DNA of 64,000 nucleotides, taken from contig JARWKL010000001.1 in assembly GCA_029961685.1 (NCBI GenBank), forward strand, positions 54,462,062 to 54,526,061, in the 5' to 3' direction. This document shows positions 24,101-38,300 of the stretch, in pieces. The DNA comes from Aristolochia californica. Taxonomy: Eukaryota > Streptophyta > Magnoliopsida > Piperales > Aristolochiaceae. Both the position numbers and the translations under genes were made by a program. Below the pieces are notes generated by a model that did not search any database, had not been told where the DNA came from, and saw only the letters and a list, made by a program, of their open reading frames with translations. The stretch's first letter is position 1. Every line of letters starts with the position of its first letter.

Positions 24101-25558
24101 TAATATAGATTTCTCTCCCTTTACTTGGAAAGGTTCCCTTATTATAATCACCAATAAGAACATCAAGAGGCACACAACCAAAATTTGAAATAAAAAACAA
24201 CACCAGAATTATGCATTCAGATAAAAATTAAACAAATTAGATACACTGGTGAGTCCAAAGTCTTACGCCATGGAAAGGGTAGCAGAGCCTTTTCCAGCCT
24301 TAGCTTCAACAACCTCCGTACCCCCATCTTGTGTTCTTTTTGTAAGAGCCTTAATATATTCCTCTGAAAGATTGGCTTTGGGCGTTGCCTGCAATATGGA
24401 AAAAACAGAGACAGTGGCATGATTAACAACAGTAACGATGGAGTACAGTAATGATAACAACAGCAAAATTGACTCGATTAACAGCTGTAACAATGGAATA
24501 CGGCAACGAGAACAACTGAGATATTGGCACGAGTAACAACAGTAACAATGGAATATGGCACAGAGCACAAACAGATAATATTAGAACATCTACCTGAGAA
24601 AAGAGTGGGAGAATGGTTATACCAGCATGCCCGCCAACAACAGGGACATTAACCTCTGTGTGCCGGAGACGGTGTAAGTATGTCATCCAACCAGAAAACA
24701 ACAAAATCACATAAGAAAATAACAAAAACTAGGAGCAAAGCTGAGCATACCAGAAACAGGAACTCTCGCTTTTCCTGCATAGAAGGTCTTTGCTCTAACT
24801 ACATCTAGAGTAGTTACACCAAAGAGCTTTTTCTCATCGTAAGTTCCCGCCTTCTTGAAAACCTCCGCAGCTATTGGAACAGTGGAGTTTACGGGGTTGC
24901 TTATCATGTTAACAAGGGCCTAGTTTGACCATCGTGTTAAAAAAAATAATAATAAAACTTCAAAACCTAAAACAATGCAAGTAAACATATACAAAGAAAA
25001 AAAATATTTTGAACTTCCGCTCACATGTGGGCAGTACTTGGCGATGGCAGTGCAGAGGGATTTAACAATGCCGGCGTTAATGTTGAAGAGATCGTCACGC
25101 GTCATTCCAGGTTTGCGTGGAACGCCGGCAGGAATGATGATGATATCAGATCCTTCCAAGGCTTTCCCTAGCTGATCTTCACCCATGTATCCTAACACCT
25201 GAAACGCAACGGCAGGGGTGATGAAAGAGAACCAAGAGTCTTCATAGATCATAAAGAAATATAAATTAGCACCTCGAGTAGGGTTTATCCAAAATCCTAC
25301 CTCAGATCTGGTGTTGACGTGGCTAACATCGGCGGCAACACCAGGAGTTCCGGCGATATCATAAAGCGCAAGGTGGGAGACAAGCGGGTTCAGCTTCATA
25401 AGAAGGGCGAGAGGCTGCCCGATCCCGCCAGCGGCACCCAAGACGGCGACCTTGCGCTCGGGTGCCGGCTCCACAGAATAGCATCGATGAGATAAATGCG
25501 ATTTAGCAGAAGAACCTGTCCTGATAGCAGCTAAGGATCTGAACATGGCTTTCCTCAT
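18156..25558 (-). CDS. mMDH: malate dehydrogenase (NAD), mitochondrial
   Basis: Interconverts malate and oxaloacetate with NAD in the mitochondrial matrix (TCA cycle, malate shuttles, photorespiration). Seven exons (25558-25301, 25198-25025, 24919-24751, 24655-24594, 24388-24267, 22814-22697, 18296-18156) join in frame with GT-AG borders to 347 residues, the normal precursor length. An Arg/Ser-rich presequence of ~33 residues precedes [17 protein letters not shown] (NAD loop GAAGGIG, 41-47). Substrate arginines are in [10 protein letters not shown] (R114, R120) and R186 in TTLDVVRA. The catalytic pair is D183 and H210 (GGHAG). [22 protein letters not shown] is the usual C-terminal block. The first ATG (25558) is used; 25546 (MFRSL) is an equally plausible start. 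The last intron is 4.4 kb and holds LTR-like sequence. Divergent from SCYL2. Confidence 0.5.
21833..22105 (+). mobile_element. LTR-like block in MDH intron 6
   Basis: The block begins tgttagaagatataattt and ends ctctacaaca (TG...CA, 273 bp). It is preceded by cttgatgggcag, which resembles a Copia polypurine tract, and followed by agtatcacaagctcc, which resembles a tggtatcagagct primer site. Having both flanks suggests a leftover shared LTR between two element copies, or chance. ~20045-21832 to the left has a similar start (ttagaagatgtatttgtg) and T-rich non-coding DNA that could be element interior. No coding motif supports it. Confidence 0.5.
24422..24570. repeat. three ~55-bp units in MDH intron 4
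   Basis: Units start near 24422, 24477 and 24533 with variants of attaacaacagtaacaatgg. They lie in the 205-bp intron between the 62-nt exon and exon 24388-24267 and fill most of it. Divergence is about 15-20 percent by eye. Confidence 0.5.
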
Positions 25559-26357
25559 TTTTTGCAGAAGTTACAGACGAGCTCGGGAAGACGAAAGGTA
25601 AGTTACAAAGCAGATAAAAAAATGAGGCAAGACCAGCTGAGCCTGCGCCTCAAAGTGACCTTTATTGGGCTTGGATGGGAAGTCGCACCGAAATGGTCGT
25701 GACTTGTCAGGATGGGGTCTTAACACTTCTTCGACTTCTCCGCCAGGCCCAGGCGTAGTAATTACGCGATCAGCCACTGGCCCCGTGGCAGGTCAGTAAC
25801 ACTAATAATGATAAATTTTAATAATTTTGAAATAATATTTATATTATTTTTTAAAATGTTTAATTATTAGTATGATTTATTGTTAAATATTTTAAAAATA
25901 ATAATATTTTATTTTGATTGACGAAGAAGTAAAAAAATAGAAAAAGCGGTGTGGTGTCCCGGGGGATCACCGGAACATGTGGCCTAGCATTCCGATATAG
26001 CGGACACAGCACGGTGTGTCGGTAGCAGCCACCTTCCAGCCATTTGTTCTAATTAAAAACGAAATATGACAAAAAAGAAAAATAACAAATCTTTCGTGTG
26101 CTGTGACGGGTGTGAGTGAAAACTCGAGCATCGGCCAGTTTCTGTCGTAGGAATTGAGTTAAATTTTGGTACAATTAAATCAGCGCGTCAACAGAGAGAG
26201 GAGAAATGCAGGAGGACAGAGAGGGTAGACACTGTTGACGGGTCGACCTTGTCGATCTCTTCTTCCTCTCCTTGAGCGCTTCCCCGACCCAGCGAATTTT
26301 GTTTTCCGGTGTGTTTTTATTTTTTTCCTGTGAACGGGCCTCCTTCCTGCTGGAGAC
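25559..26357. promoter_or_regulatory. divergent promoter region between MDH and SCYL2
   Basis: 799 bp separate the two start codons, which point away from each other, so both promoters and 5' UTRs must lie here. GC content is higher next to each gene and A/T-rich in the middle (~25800-25930). I cannot place a convincing TATA box. A possible upstream open frame for MDH (25777-25571) is noted under rejected items. Confidence 0.5.
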
Positions 26358-29300
26358 ATGTCCCTGAATATGAAAACGCTAACACAGGCTCTGGCCAAGA
26401 CTGCCGCAGTCATCGAGAAGACGGTCCAAACCACTGTCCAAGAGGTCACCGGCCCCAAACCTCTGCAGGACTACGAGCTTCTCGACCAGATCGGATCCGG
26501 TGGCCCAGGGCTCGCCTGGAAGCTCTACTCCGCCAAGGCCCGCGCCGGCTCCACATCCACTCAGTATCCCATCGTCTGCGTTTGGATTCTGGATAAGAAG
26601 GCCATCTCCGACGCCAGGGCTCGGGCAGGGCTCTCGAAGACCGCTGAGGACGCTTTTTTTGATGTTATCCGCGCGGATGCCTCTCGCCTCGTTAGACTCC
26701 GGCATCCTGGTGTTGTGCATGTCGTGCAGGCCTTGGACGAGAGTAAGAACGCTATGGCTATGGTGACGGAACCTCTCTTTGCCTCCATAGCCAATACACT
26801 TGGCCTTGTTGATAATATCACGAAATTGCCGAAGGAGCTCAAGGGGATGGTGCGCAAATTCTTATTAATGTTTGGATTGGAATAATCTGTATGATGTGAT
26901 TGACTTCATTTTGCTGCTAATAGAGTATCGTAAATAGTAATTGAGGAATCTGAGCTTCGAATATCTATTGAGGTCTAATCTTGATTTGTCATAACCGTAC
27001 CTAGTTGGAATGATGGGAGGACCCTATGGGATCTTTTCAATTTCTCATTGAAGGAGAAGACAATGGAACTTTGTGTTGACCGATTTTAGTTCTTATGCTC
27101 AAATGGTTTTCGTTTATTGATCGAGTGTCCGTGTTTCTTGTACTTGTATACTGCCACTTTAATTTGCTAAAGGCTTTGAATTTCTTAGTAGTAGCATCGG
27201 ATTATCCTAGTTCTTATTTTGCAATAGTAGTTCCACAAATGATCTAATTCTTTTACTCTCTTGTTTATATTGAAGGAAATGGGGTTGCTGGAGGTTAAAC
27301 ATGGGTTGCTCCAGATTGCAGAATCCCTGGATTTTCTTCACAACCATGCACGTCTTATTCATCGGGCTTTATCACCTGAGGTTACATCTTGTTTCATCTA
27401 CTTGTGTATTGTGTATGTTGTTTTTCATTATAGTGTAGGCTATATTACATTTTGGGAACTTTATATGTGCACACTTATTTAGTAAATTCATTCTCAGTGG
27501 GATCTTTGGATGTGGGGTTTCGTTGTGTGATTAATGTTAAAACATAAAAAAGAATAAAAAAAGAAGAGAACAAACAAATCAAGCAAATGCCAATTTTGCT
27601 ATGCTTAACTACTTCATACATTATCAATTTTGTAAGAAATCTTGACCTTGATTTAATTTTTAATAAAGATGTTTTTTATATGAGAAAATACCAAAATCTG
27701 AAAAAAAACATGTTTAAGTGGTTTTGGAGTTTGGGAGCTTTTGTGTGAAATGTCCATGCATGTTGTTTTTATTTCTTATTAGAAAATCTTGCCATTGTCT
27801 TGGCAGTTGCTTTTGCACCAATTGGAGCAATTGAAGTTTGAAAGTTGAAGTGGGGTGAGTAGTCTGGTTTATTTTTATTTATTATTATTTTTTTTGATAA
27901 AGATGTAATCCATTAAAAAACAAAAAATTACAAAGAGATAGGGAGCAGATCCATAACAACAAGATGTTGAAGAGATGCTCCTTGTTTGGCAAGCACATTT
28001 GCTGCCGAATTTGCAGATCTCGGAGTGTGAGACCAAATACAACAAAATAGTGAGGTAATCTCTAAAATCTCCTGAAAAATTTCCCAATGCCTCCATGGCG
28101 GAAATGAAGTGCCACGACCCCATCCAATGACTACCTTGGAATCCCCTTCAATGTGAATTGGGCCACTACATTTATCTTTGAAAATCCGGAGCCCGTTGAG
28201 AAGACCATGAAGCTCTGCAGACGTTGAGTCGGAGATGCCTAATGGACCCGCATAAGAAAACCACTGATTGCCAAATGAGTCTGAAATCACACCTCCGAAA
28301 CCTGCGATCCCCGGATTACCGAGAGAAGAACCATCAAAATTCAATTTTAAGTATCCGACCTCTGGGGGCGCCCACTCTTTCATAACTTGATTCTTGGTCC
28401 CCAAATGCATCCTTGCTAGATTGCTCCAGTTTTCACGAATAGAAGTGCCCTTGAAAGAACAAAAAGGTTTTTTTGTCAAGAGCCAGGTGGATATTTGGCC
28501 CATCACTTTGTCTGCTACATTTTTCTCAGATTCAAATTTAGCCTCGAACCGCCTCCTATTCCATTCATTCCAAATCCCCCATGGCACAAAACTGACACAT
28601 GCCGATAGCATCATTTTACCGAGCCCAGGAAGGGGATACCCATAGATTGACTTGCTAAAACTAAACAAATCTGCAAAGATACATATTTGCAAATCGAAAT
28701 TGCAAAAGATAGAGGACCAAACCTTCCAAGAATACAGGCATAATAACAGGGTATGGCTAGCGGATTCTTCTTCAATGTTACAAAGAGGACATAGCAAGTC
28801 TATTGAGGGGTGACCCCTTCTTCGAAGCACATCTGCTGTAAGGATCTTATTTTGGCAAGCACTCCACATGAAGAATTTTACCTTTGGAGGGCAACAAAGA
28901 CGCCACACAAAGTAAATATCAAGCTCACTCTGCGTTGAGTCCCAACCATTAATGTGTCTGTATGCAGATGCAACTGAGAATTTGCCGCTTTTGTCAGGCC
29001 ACCATATGAGCTTGTCTGCATTAGAAGGCCTCATCCTGACATGGTTCAAAGAATCCAGTAAACGGCTTGCTTCCATTGCTTCTACATCAGAAAGACCCCT
29101 TCTGGGATGGAGACTCAAAACACCTCCCTCGAAAGCATCTGCCACTGTTATCTCCCTTTGAGTGGAGATAAGAAATAGACTGCTAAAAGAGCTTCTCAAT
29201 GGTTCCTGTCCTGTCCACCAATCGTCCCAAAATTTAAGAGACCTGCCGTTACCCACAAAGAATCTACAAACTGAGGAGAAATCTGGAAGAAGTAAATGAA

Positions 29301-32300
29301 GAGATCTCCAAATTGATGATAGCCTTCTCCGATTTCCCCCTGACATCCACCATAAAGAATTCCAACCCAACTTGGTACGAACCATATCCTTCCAAAGGTT
29401 TGATGAATTTGTGTTAAACTTCCATATCCACTTAAGAAGCAAGGCTTTGTTCAGTTCTTTTATTTTCGAATCCCAAGTCCACCTAATTTCTTAGGCAAAC
29501 AAACTTCATCCCATCTAACCAGGTGATATTTAAAGGAATCACTCGAACCTCTCCAAAGGAATCTTCTTTTCAATTTATCCATGGTTTTGCATACCGATGA
29601 CGGGCAGGGCATAAAGGATAGCGCATAGTTTGGGATGCCAGCAATACATGACTTGAGGAGTATGAATCTACCTGCTTTGCTGAGGAGCCGCCCCTTCCAA
29701 GTTGCTAACCGAGCTTCAATTTTTTCCACCACCGGGTTCCATAAGTTCTGAGAAATTCGCCCATGAAAGAGAGGGAGACCAAGATATTTTGCAGGTAGTG
29801 CAGTAGTAGAGCAACCAAATGAACTTGTCATCTCTGCAAGGTTCTCCTGGTCCACATTAAATCCTATGAGAGATGTTTTCCCCCAATTAACTTTCTGCCC
29901 AGTTGTTATTTCAAAAAAACCCAATACTGCCTTTATCCTCCTAACACTGTGCATATCTCCGACTCCAAAAATAATAGTATCGTTTGCGTACTGAAGAATC
30001 GGAATATTCAAAGCCCGGTGTGGACTTGTTGGAGGTAGCCATCCAAGGTCGACCGCTGAATAGAACATAGCGGACAGGAATTCTGCTACTATGTTGAATA
30101 GGAGCGGGGAAAGAGGGTCCCCTTGTCGAATACCCCTGGTTCCTTTAAAGTATCCACATACCGAGCCATTGAGTAGAAGGGAATATGATGCTGAACCCAC
30201 ACAATTCCAAATCCAAAATCGCCATCTTTCACTAAATCCCATTTTTTCCATTATTTCATCAAGCAAGATCCAATTTACTCGATCAAAAGCTTTTTCAAGA
30301 TCAAGCTTTAGGGCGATTCTTGGGTCCTGATTATGCCTGAAATAATCCATAAGCTCGTGTGCAGCCATTGTGGAATCCAGAATCTCTCTCCCCTTTAGGA
30401 AAGCTCCTTGACCTCTGTGAATGACGATGGGCAGCACTGCCTTTAAACGATGTGTTAATATTCTTGCAATGATTTTATATGCACTCATAACCAGACTGAT
30501 GGGGCGAAAATCCTCAGGTTTTTCAACACTTGCTTTTTTCGGCACCAATGTGATAAATGACGCGCCAATGCTGCTGTATGTGATGCCGTTTCTAAAGAAG
30601 CCGTGGATCATAGCACTTATATCTTCCCTCAGACGAGCCCAAAACTTTTTCAGAAAGTCTCCATTAAAACCATCTGGGCCAGGTGCCCTGTCACTCTCCA
30701 TGCCCAGGACCGCCCGCTCAATTTCAGCCGAAGAAAAAGGAGATTCAATTAGTGCTGCCGCTGCTGGGGAGATGCGAGAAAAGTGAATGTGTGTAAGCTT
30801 CGGCCTGCTGGTACACTCCTCTGAGTAGTCTAGTTTATTATAAGTGTCATGAGGGATCTAACTCCATTCATGCATCCATTTTTTTTTTTTTTTTTTTTAT
30901 AGATGTCTTCTTGATGAAGTAGGCTCTTTCATTGAACTTGCGTTATTTTTTTAGTAGATTTAATCAATAATCATACAATTAGAGGGAGAAAGGTTCAACC
31001 CAGGGGGGATGGAATCCCCAAATACAAGACCAGGGTGGGAAAGCTTCATCCTTCACTAATTTATCAGCAGTGCTATTGGTAGCAGGCAATGTGTGTTGCC
31101 AAATGATCTGAGCAGAACTACAAACAGCTTTCTTTTCACCTGATAGATATCTGGTCTTCCATGGGGGTGGAATGCTTTTCTGGAACCAGTTTATAATTAA
31201 TTCTGAGTTCCTTTCTATAACAACTGGATAAGTTCTGTATGTATAATCTGGTTCCTGCTATAAGGAATTTCATATAGTAGGTCTTTAGGATTTGATCTGA
31301 AGAGTTTCTTATAACGCCACCAACACTTGTTGGCCTTGGGTTACCGAGAGAACTACAGTTGAAATTCAGCTTCAACCAGCTGTAAGGAGGATGGGACTAT
31401 TTGACCCTTTTTGTTTTTTGGTGGTGGTGGTGGTGATGTGGTGCTATGGAGGTAGAATGCCAAAGACTTGCTCTTGTGATGAAATGGAGTGAGTATTACC
31501 TTCAAGAATCCCACCAATAGATTTTTAATATCCCTGAAAGTTTTGTTATTATACTCTTTTGAAATGTGCTATAATTACCTTCAAGAATCCCTCCAATAGA
31601 TTTTTATTATCCCCGAAATTTTTGTTATTACACTTTTTTGAAATGTTTTTTGAAAAAGACACTTTTTTGAAATGTGCTAGAAGAATGTTGTTCTAGAGAC
31701 TTTCTAGAGGTCTTTGCTTGTTTTGGTGAGGGGGCTTGAAAGATTTTCTGTCATCATCTTTGACATTGATTGTGTAAAACATGTGCTCATGTTGAACTTT
31801 GTTGAAATATTTGTTAAGAGCTCTTAGCCTTTTCATTATGTACTTTAACCCCTCTTAGGGCTGGGATATGTCCTGTGCAAGTAGAGTTGGATTGGGGCTA
31901 TTTTTGGAAAGATAGAGTATATTTTTTTGACTGTGTAAAAGATGAGATATAGTATATAAATAGGGAGTTTAGTGACATTTAGTGAAGAGGGGCCTTTTTT
32001 GTATTTTTATGTAATATTTTTAGATGAGCAAAAGAAGAGGTTAGGGGTCAAGTTTTGACCCTTGACAAGGCTGCTCCATCTCACATAGCTTTCTCTCTCT
32101 CTCTTCTTCTTTTCTTCTACCTGTCTCCTCCATTTCTTCATAATTTCAGATGTTTATATGATATTAGAGCAATGAGATCCTATTGTGGAGGAGTCCTCGA
32201 CATTCCATCTTCTTCTTTTGAACCTATGACCTCTGCTTAGAGAAATTCTTCACTTCCTCTTATTCATTGACCTTAAAAGTTAGGTTTTTCCTTTTCTTCT

Positions 32301-35300
32301 TGTGCCCGAACCTTAAGGTTGATGGCCTGTCTTATTAGTAGAGCAATGCTTTTGTGTCCCTAGAGGTTGTTTAAGGTCTTGTCCTAGACCTATGCCTGCG
32401 CAGACTGCTCCAAACCTATGCCATTGCTTGTGTTAGCCTTCTATCAGCTGAAAATTGAGTTTCTAACTGGTAATAGTGTTAAAATGTTACGATCCTATGG
32501 GGCCCAACCTGGAGTAACCTGGAATATGGGTGCCAGGTTGGGCCAGCCTAGTATAGGATGGGTTTAAGGGCCTAGTTTTCTATGTTCCATCAGTTCTGAA
32601 ACTTTTGGCATATTGACTTAGGTACCTAACATTTTTTTGGTATCAAAGCAGTCCTTCTCTGTTACCTTCTCTGTCTCAACTGTTAATCGAATAGAAGATC
32701 AGTTTGGCCTGACTGCAAATCCGAAGATTTATTAGATTATTTCCTTCACAAGAAGCATATTTTTTGGGGAAATATTATACTTGAATGCTAGAAATTCAAG
32801 TATAGTTTTGAAAGCAACAAGTTTCAAGTCAATCCAATCTCTTTGTAAAGAGATATCCTCATCGGAGTCGACTAGGGTCCTGCTGTAGAACAAAGCAAAA
32901 CCACCAGAAAAGACTCAAGGTGAGAGCTTTCTATATTGAATTTTATCTACTTCAAAGATCCATGAATTCTCTTATTGCTGCCATAATAACTTCATCTCCC
33001 AAACTGTTCCCCTACCATCACCTACTCGTCTGAGAACACTGACAAAAACCAGGAAGGCCCACCAGCTATGTCCATTCCCTCCCTTCTCAAACTGCCGCAT
33101 AGCTTTCAACATCTGTGCTCAGACCCTGAAGAGTCCAATTTCGACCAACAGGACCCCTATAGCAATTCAGTGTCAGGCCATAATGGCGCCTTTATCTCCC
33201 TGCCAGTTTATCCGAGAGTTGATGGTACACATCTGGTCATCTACCAATCCTCTGTTGGCCAACTAACCATCTTCTCACACGCCTACCGAGGACCACAAGC
33301 TGGGTCACTCGGCCAGCAACACCTCAAACATCTTCCCCACTCTAGGTGAAGCCTCGCTGAACATCTGGCAACCTGCTGTGCCCCTGCAGAAACAGCACTC
33401 CCAGACGCTACCCCTTTTAACCCATACACTTTTCAAACCTCCTGCAACAGTCCCTTGTGGCTTCCCATTTCTGGAATGGAAAACCTTCCTCCTTTGCCAC
33501 CTCATCCCATCTATCTTCTTGATCCTCATACAGACTTAGAATTGACCACTCCCACCACCAACCGAACCTCAAGGCAAACAATAGCGGCGATCACCTACTC
33601 GGACTACCCAGAAAATCTATCCCCCCCTCTTGCAATGTATCAAAGGAAAGGAAAATGACCCCAACGAAAGCTCCTCTTGCAACAAAGCCAGCCTCATCTC
33701 ACAATAGTTCTTCTAATTCTCTCCTCTCTCCTCTTAACTCCTTAGTTACTAGTTTTTCACACCAAGGGGGTCAGTATAGGTTTTGCCCTGAGAATAACTG
33801 AAGAGACCAGCATACCCACCCAAAGTTGGGTTGTCATAAGTGCACCCACTAAAATTAACATGGCCTAGTGGAAGGGGAGCTAAAGCTTTAACAGCATAAT
33901 GTTTGGGGAAGGGGTGCGCAAGGGTTGGGTTTTCAAAAACCCATCCCCGCCCCATGAACCTAACTTGAATCTCATCTCTTAGAAAACCCATCAAGGGTTT
34001 GTGAATCCAAACCCATCCCCACCTCATGACTGATTATTATGGGAGAGGTTTTAGGTCAAGTTCACGGGTGGGAATAGAAAAGAATATATTATAAAACTAC
34101 TCAAAACCTAAAACAATTTGTCAAGCAATCCACATTTAGTAATTTAATTAACCTCTAACAATAGAAACTATAAAAAAAATTCACTTTTTTCTTGCTAAAA
34201 AACTTATATATCATCTTTAAGATCCACCATGTAAGTAGTGTTGAGTGCGAAAAAGTCCCATATTGAAAAATGAGAAAAAAAGTTTATGGTTTTGAGCAAT
34301 AGACCTCCTAAGTGGCTAGTCATTTTGGGATGAAACCAGGCTCAACCCAATGCCTAACAATGGTATCAAAGCAGGTTGTATGTGTGGGCCGAGGTCTAGT
34401 TTGTGCTCCCCATGTTATTTATGTGTTGTGGGCTTCATGAGATAGGAATTTGTCGGTTGAAAGCTCCATAAGATAGGAGTATGTCTGTTGTGGGCTCTAT
34501 GTAGGAATTTGTGTTGAGGCTCTATGAAGTAGCAGTTTGTGTGCCCCGTTTGAGGATTTGTACCCACGTCTCAGTTCCGTTATCTGTAGGACTAGACGCG
34601 GGGGAGTGTTGAGTGGGAAAAAGTCCCACATTAAAAAATGAGAGGAAAAGTTAATGGGTGAACAAAGGAGCTTGCTGAGTGTGAGAGTGTGAGGGGATGA
34701 AGATGAAGCTCCTGAAAAGTAAGGGACACAAAGCCTGATGTTGAAGAGTTGACACAGATGGCACCAAATTTTGTGAGTGATGGGGCAAAGGATGAGGAGG
34801 TGATCTACATTCTCTTCAGCATTGTTGCAAAGCTGCATACCGAGTTTATTATGTGATCCAGGGGTATTAGACAAGGGGACCCTCTTTTCCCACTCCTATT
34901 TAACATAGTAGCAAAATTCCTACCTGCTATGTTCTATTCAGTGGTCGATCTTGGATGGCTATCCCCAACAAGCCCCCACCAGGCTTTTAATATTCCGATT
35001 CTACAGTACGCGACGATACTATTATCTTTGGAATCGGTGATATGCATAGTGCAAGGAGGATAAAAGCAGTATTGGGGCTTTTTGAAATAACATCTAGGCA
35101 GAAAGTTAATTGGGGGAAAACCTCTCTCATAGGATTCAATGTGGATCAGGAGAATCTTGCAGAGATGGCAAATTTATTTGGTTGCTCTACTACTACTCTT
35201 CCTGCAAAATATTTTGGCCTTCCTCTCTTCCATGGGCGTATTTCACAGAGTTTATGGAACCTGGTGGTTGAAAAAATTGAATCTCGGTTAGCAACTTGGA

Positions 35301-38300
35301 AAGGGCGACTCCTCAGCAAAGCAGGTAGACTGATCCTCCTTAAGTCATGTATTGCTAGCATCCCAAACTATGCGCTGTCCTTTATGCCTTGCCCATCTTC
35401 GGTATGCAAAGCCATGGATAAAATGAAAAGAAGATACCTTTGGAGAGGTTCAAGTGGCTCCTTTAAATATCACCTGGTTAGATGGGACGAAGTATGTTTG
35501 CCTAAGAGATTAGGTGGACTAGGGATTCGTAAATCAAAAGAAATGAACAAAGCTTTGCTCCTTAAGTGGATATGGAAGTTCCGCACAAATTCCTCAAACC
35601 TTTGGAAGGATATGGTTCGTACCAAGCTGGGTTGGAATTCTTCATGGTGGATGTCTGGGGGAAATTGGAGAGGGTTATCCTCAATATGAAGATCTCTTTA
35701 TTTGCTTCTTCAGGATTTCTCCTCAACTTGTAGATTCTTTGTGGGCAGCGGAAGATCTCTTAAATTTTGGGACGATTGGTGGACAGGGCAAGAACCTTTG
35801 AGAAACTCTTGTAGAAATCTCTTCCTTCTTTCCACTCAAAGGGAGATAACAGTGGCATATGCTTTTGAGGGGGGTGGTTCGAGCCTTCACCCCCGAAGGA
35901 GTCTTTCTGATATGGAGGCTATGGAAGCAAGTTGTTTATTGGATTCTTTGAATCATGTTAGGATGAGGCCTTCTAATGTAGACAAGTTAATTTGGTGGCC
36001 TGACAAAAGCGATAAATTCTCACTTTCATCTGCATACAGACACATTAATGGTTGGGACTCAACGCAAAATGAGCATGATATCTACTTTGTTCGGCGTCTC
36101 TGTGCCCCTCCAAAGGTAAAATTCTTCATGTGGAGCGCTTGCCAAAGTAAGATCCTTACGGCGGATGTGCTTCAAAGAAGGGGTCACCCTTCTATAGACA
36201 TACTATGTCATTTTTGCAACATTGAAGCAGAATCCACCAGCCATACCCTGCTATTGTGCCAGTTCTCTTGGAATGTGTGGACCTCTGTCTTATGTAAGTT
36301 GGGTTTGCAACTATGTATATCTGCCGATCTGATCTATTTTAGCAAGTCAATCGTTGGCTATCCCCTTCCTGGGCTCGGTAAAATGATGCTCTCAGCATGT
36401 GCTAGTTTTGTGCCATGGGGGCTTTGGAACGAACGTAATAGGAGGCGGTTCGAGGCTAAATTTGAAACTGAGGCAAGAGTAGTGGAAAAAGTGACGGGTC
36501 AAATTTCCACCTAGCTTCTGACGAAGAAGCCTTTCTGCTTTTTCAAGGGCACCTCCATTCGTGATAACTGGAGCAACCTGGCAAGGATGCATTTGGGGAC
36601 CAAGGTTCAAGTTATGAAGAAGTGGGCGCCCCTGGAGGTTGGGTACTTAAAATTGAATTTTGATGGCTCTTCTTTTGGCAATCCGGGGATCGCAGGATTT
36701 GGAGGTGTGATTTTGAATCCATCTGGCAATCGGTGTATTTCTTATGCAGGTCCATTAGGTATCTCCGATTCAACGTCTGCAGAGCTATATGGTCTTCTCA
36801 ATGGGCTCCGGGTGTTCAAATATAAATGCAGTGGCCCAATCCACATTGAAGGGGACTCTAAGGTGGTAGTCATTGGTTGGTGCCGGGGCACTTCTTTTCC
36901 TCCATGGAGGCATTAGGAAATCTTCCTGGAGATTTTAGAGATTACCTCATTATTTTCTTGTATTTGGTCTCACATTCCGAGATCTACAAATTCGGCAGCA
37001 GATGTGCTTGCCAAACAAGGAGTTTCCCTTCAACATCTTGTTGTTTGGGATTTGCTCCCTCTTCCTTTGTAAATTTCTTTTTGTTAATACAATACATTTT
37101 TATAAAAAAAAAGAGTTTATTATGTGATCCATCTCTTGTCGAAGTTATCCAAAGTGAGAATTTTGTTTTTCACTGCTCAACTACTGAAGATTGGAGCTTT
37201 AGGGCCAAGAAACTTCTGGATCATGGCAAGCAATCTGGACTTGTAAAATGAAACCAAAGAAAATAGACCATCTGTTGTTATCTTCCGGAATTATATGGTC
37301 TTCTAAATCTGAACCATCATGTACTTGCATTGTGAAAACTTTGCGTGAGCCCTTATCACATGGGTAGTGGAGCTTGGTGGGGTCACAAAGGTAGTCACCT
37401 TTGATAATATTTTCTGAACTAAAATGATCTTACTGGTATCCCAGTATGATAGAGATGGTATTCAGAACTGTAACTCAACAATTCAAATTGAATATGAATC
37501 CGGAATCACGTAGGTTTTGGCTTGTGTTGGAGCCTGTGATATTAACAGAAGAATTTTCTTTATATGTGTATACAGCCCCTGTTGACATACACTTCAAAAA
37601 TGTCGCTGCTTCTTGCTACACTTTTGTGCATACTTCTGTCAATTTGATTCATATTAGCTTAATTGTTTGCTCTTAGTATGTGATGTTGGTTGTGCCATTA
37701 TTTGGAATTATAGGAAATTAAACATAGTTGTACCATGTGAAATCGAAGTGTCGTAGCCATCAAGCCATCACTTGTCATGGCGCTCTACTAGTTTTCCCCG
37801 CTTCATAAGTGATTGTTCATTAGTTATCAGTCTTTCAGACAAGCTTGCCCCATGTTTTGGCAAAGTTGTTGACTGTGTCTTTGGAAAAGAGTTTCCATCG
37901 AGTGAGTTAAGTGTCTCAACCTTGGCCCTTCAAGTTTTCTTTTTCTCTACAGGGCCAAAAATGAGTGAACTAGGCTGAATAAATGATTAACTAGGTGAGT
38001 GTCCGTCCATTTTTTTTTCCCTTCAAATTTTTATGTACGAGAGTCATCTGTAGCTTGACCCCTCTTGGTGTTTTGTTTATGTCGTGTCCTTGATGTTGCT
38101 TTTGTTTGCCAACATTACATGATGGCATTCACTCATGTTGCTCCACTGCTTTATTATTATTAATTTTTTTGAGAATAATGAAAAATTCATTTCAAGGAAG
38201 ATGAAAGGGTGCAATTACAACTAATGAGAAATTCATTCCAAGGAAGATGAAAGGGTACAATTACAAATGATGAGAAATTCATTGCAAGGAAGAGGAAAGG

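Noticed and set aside
25571..25777. Small protein gene or upstream ORF before MDH (minus strand)
   Set aside because: Open for 68 codons, but no family resemblance; it lies in the MDH promoter or 5' UTR. It could be an upstream ORF, but the transcript start is unknown.
27928..30701. Host genes encoding reverse transcriptase or RNase H proteins
   Set aside because: They are parts of LINE-A bounded by a target duplication, with a frameshift and an altered catalytic site.
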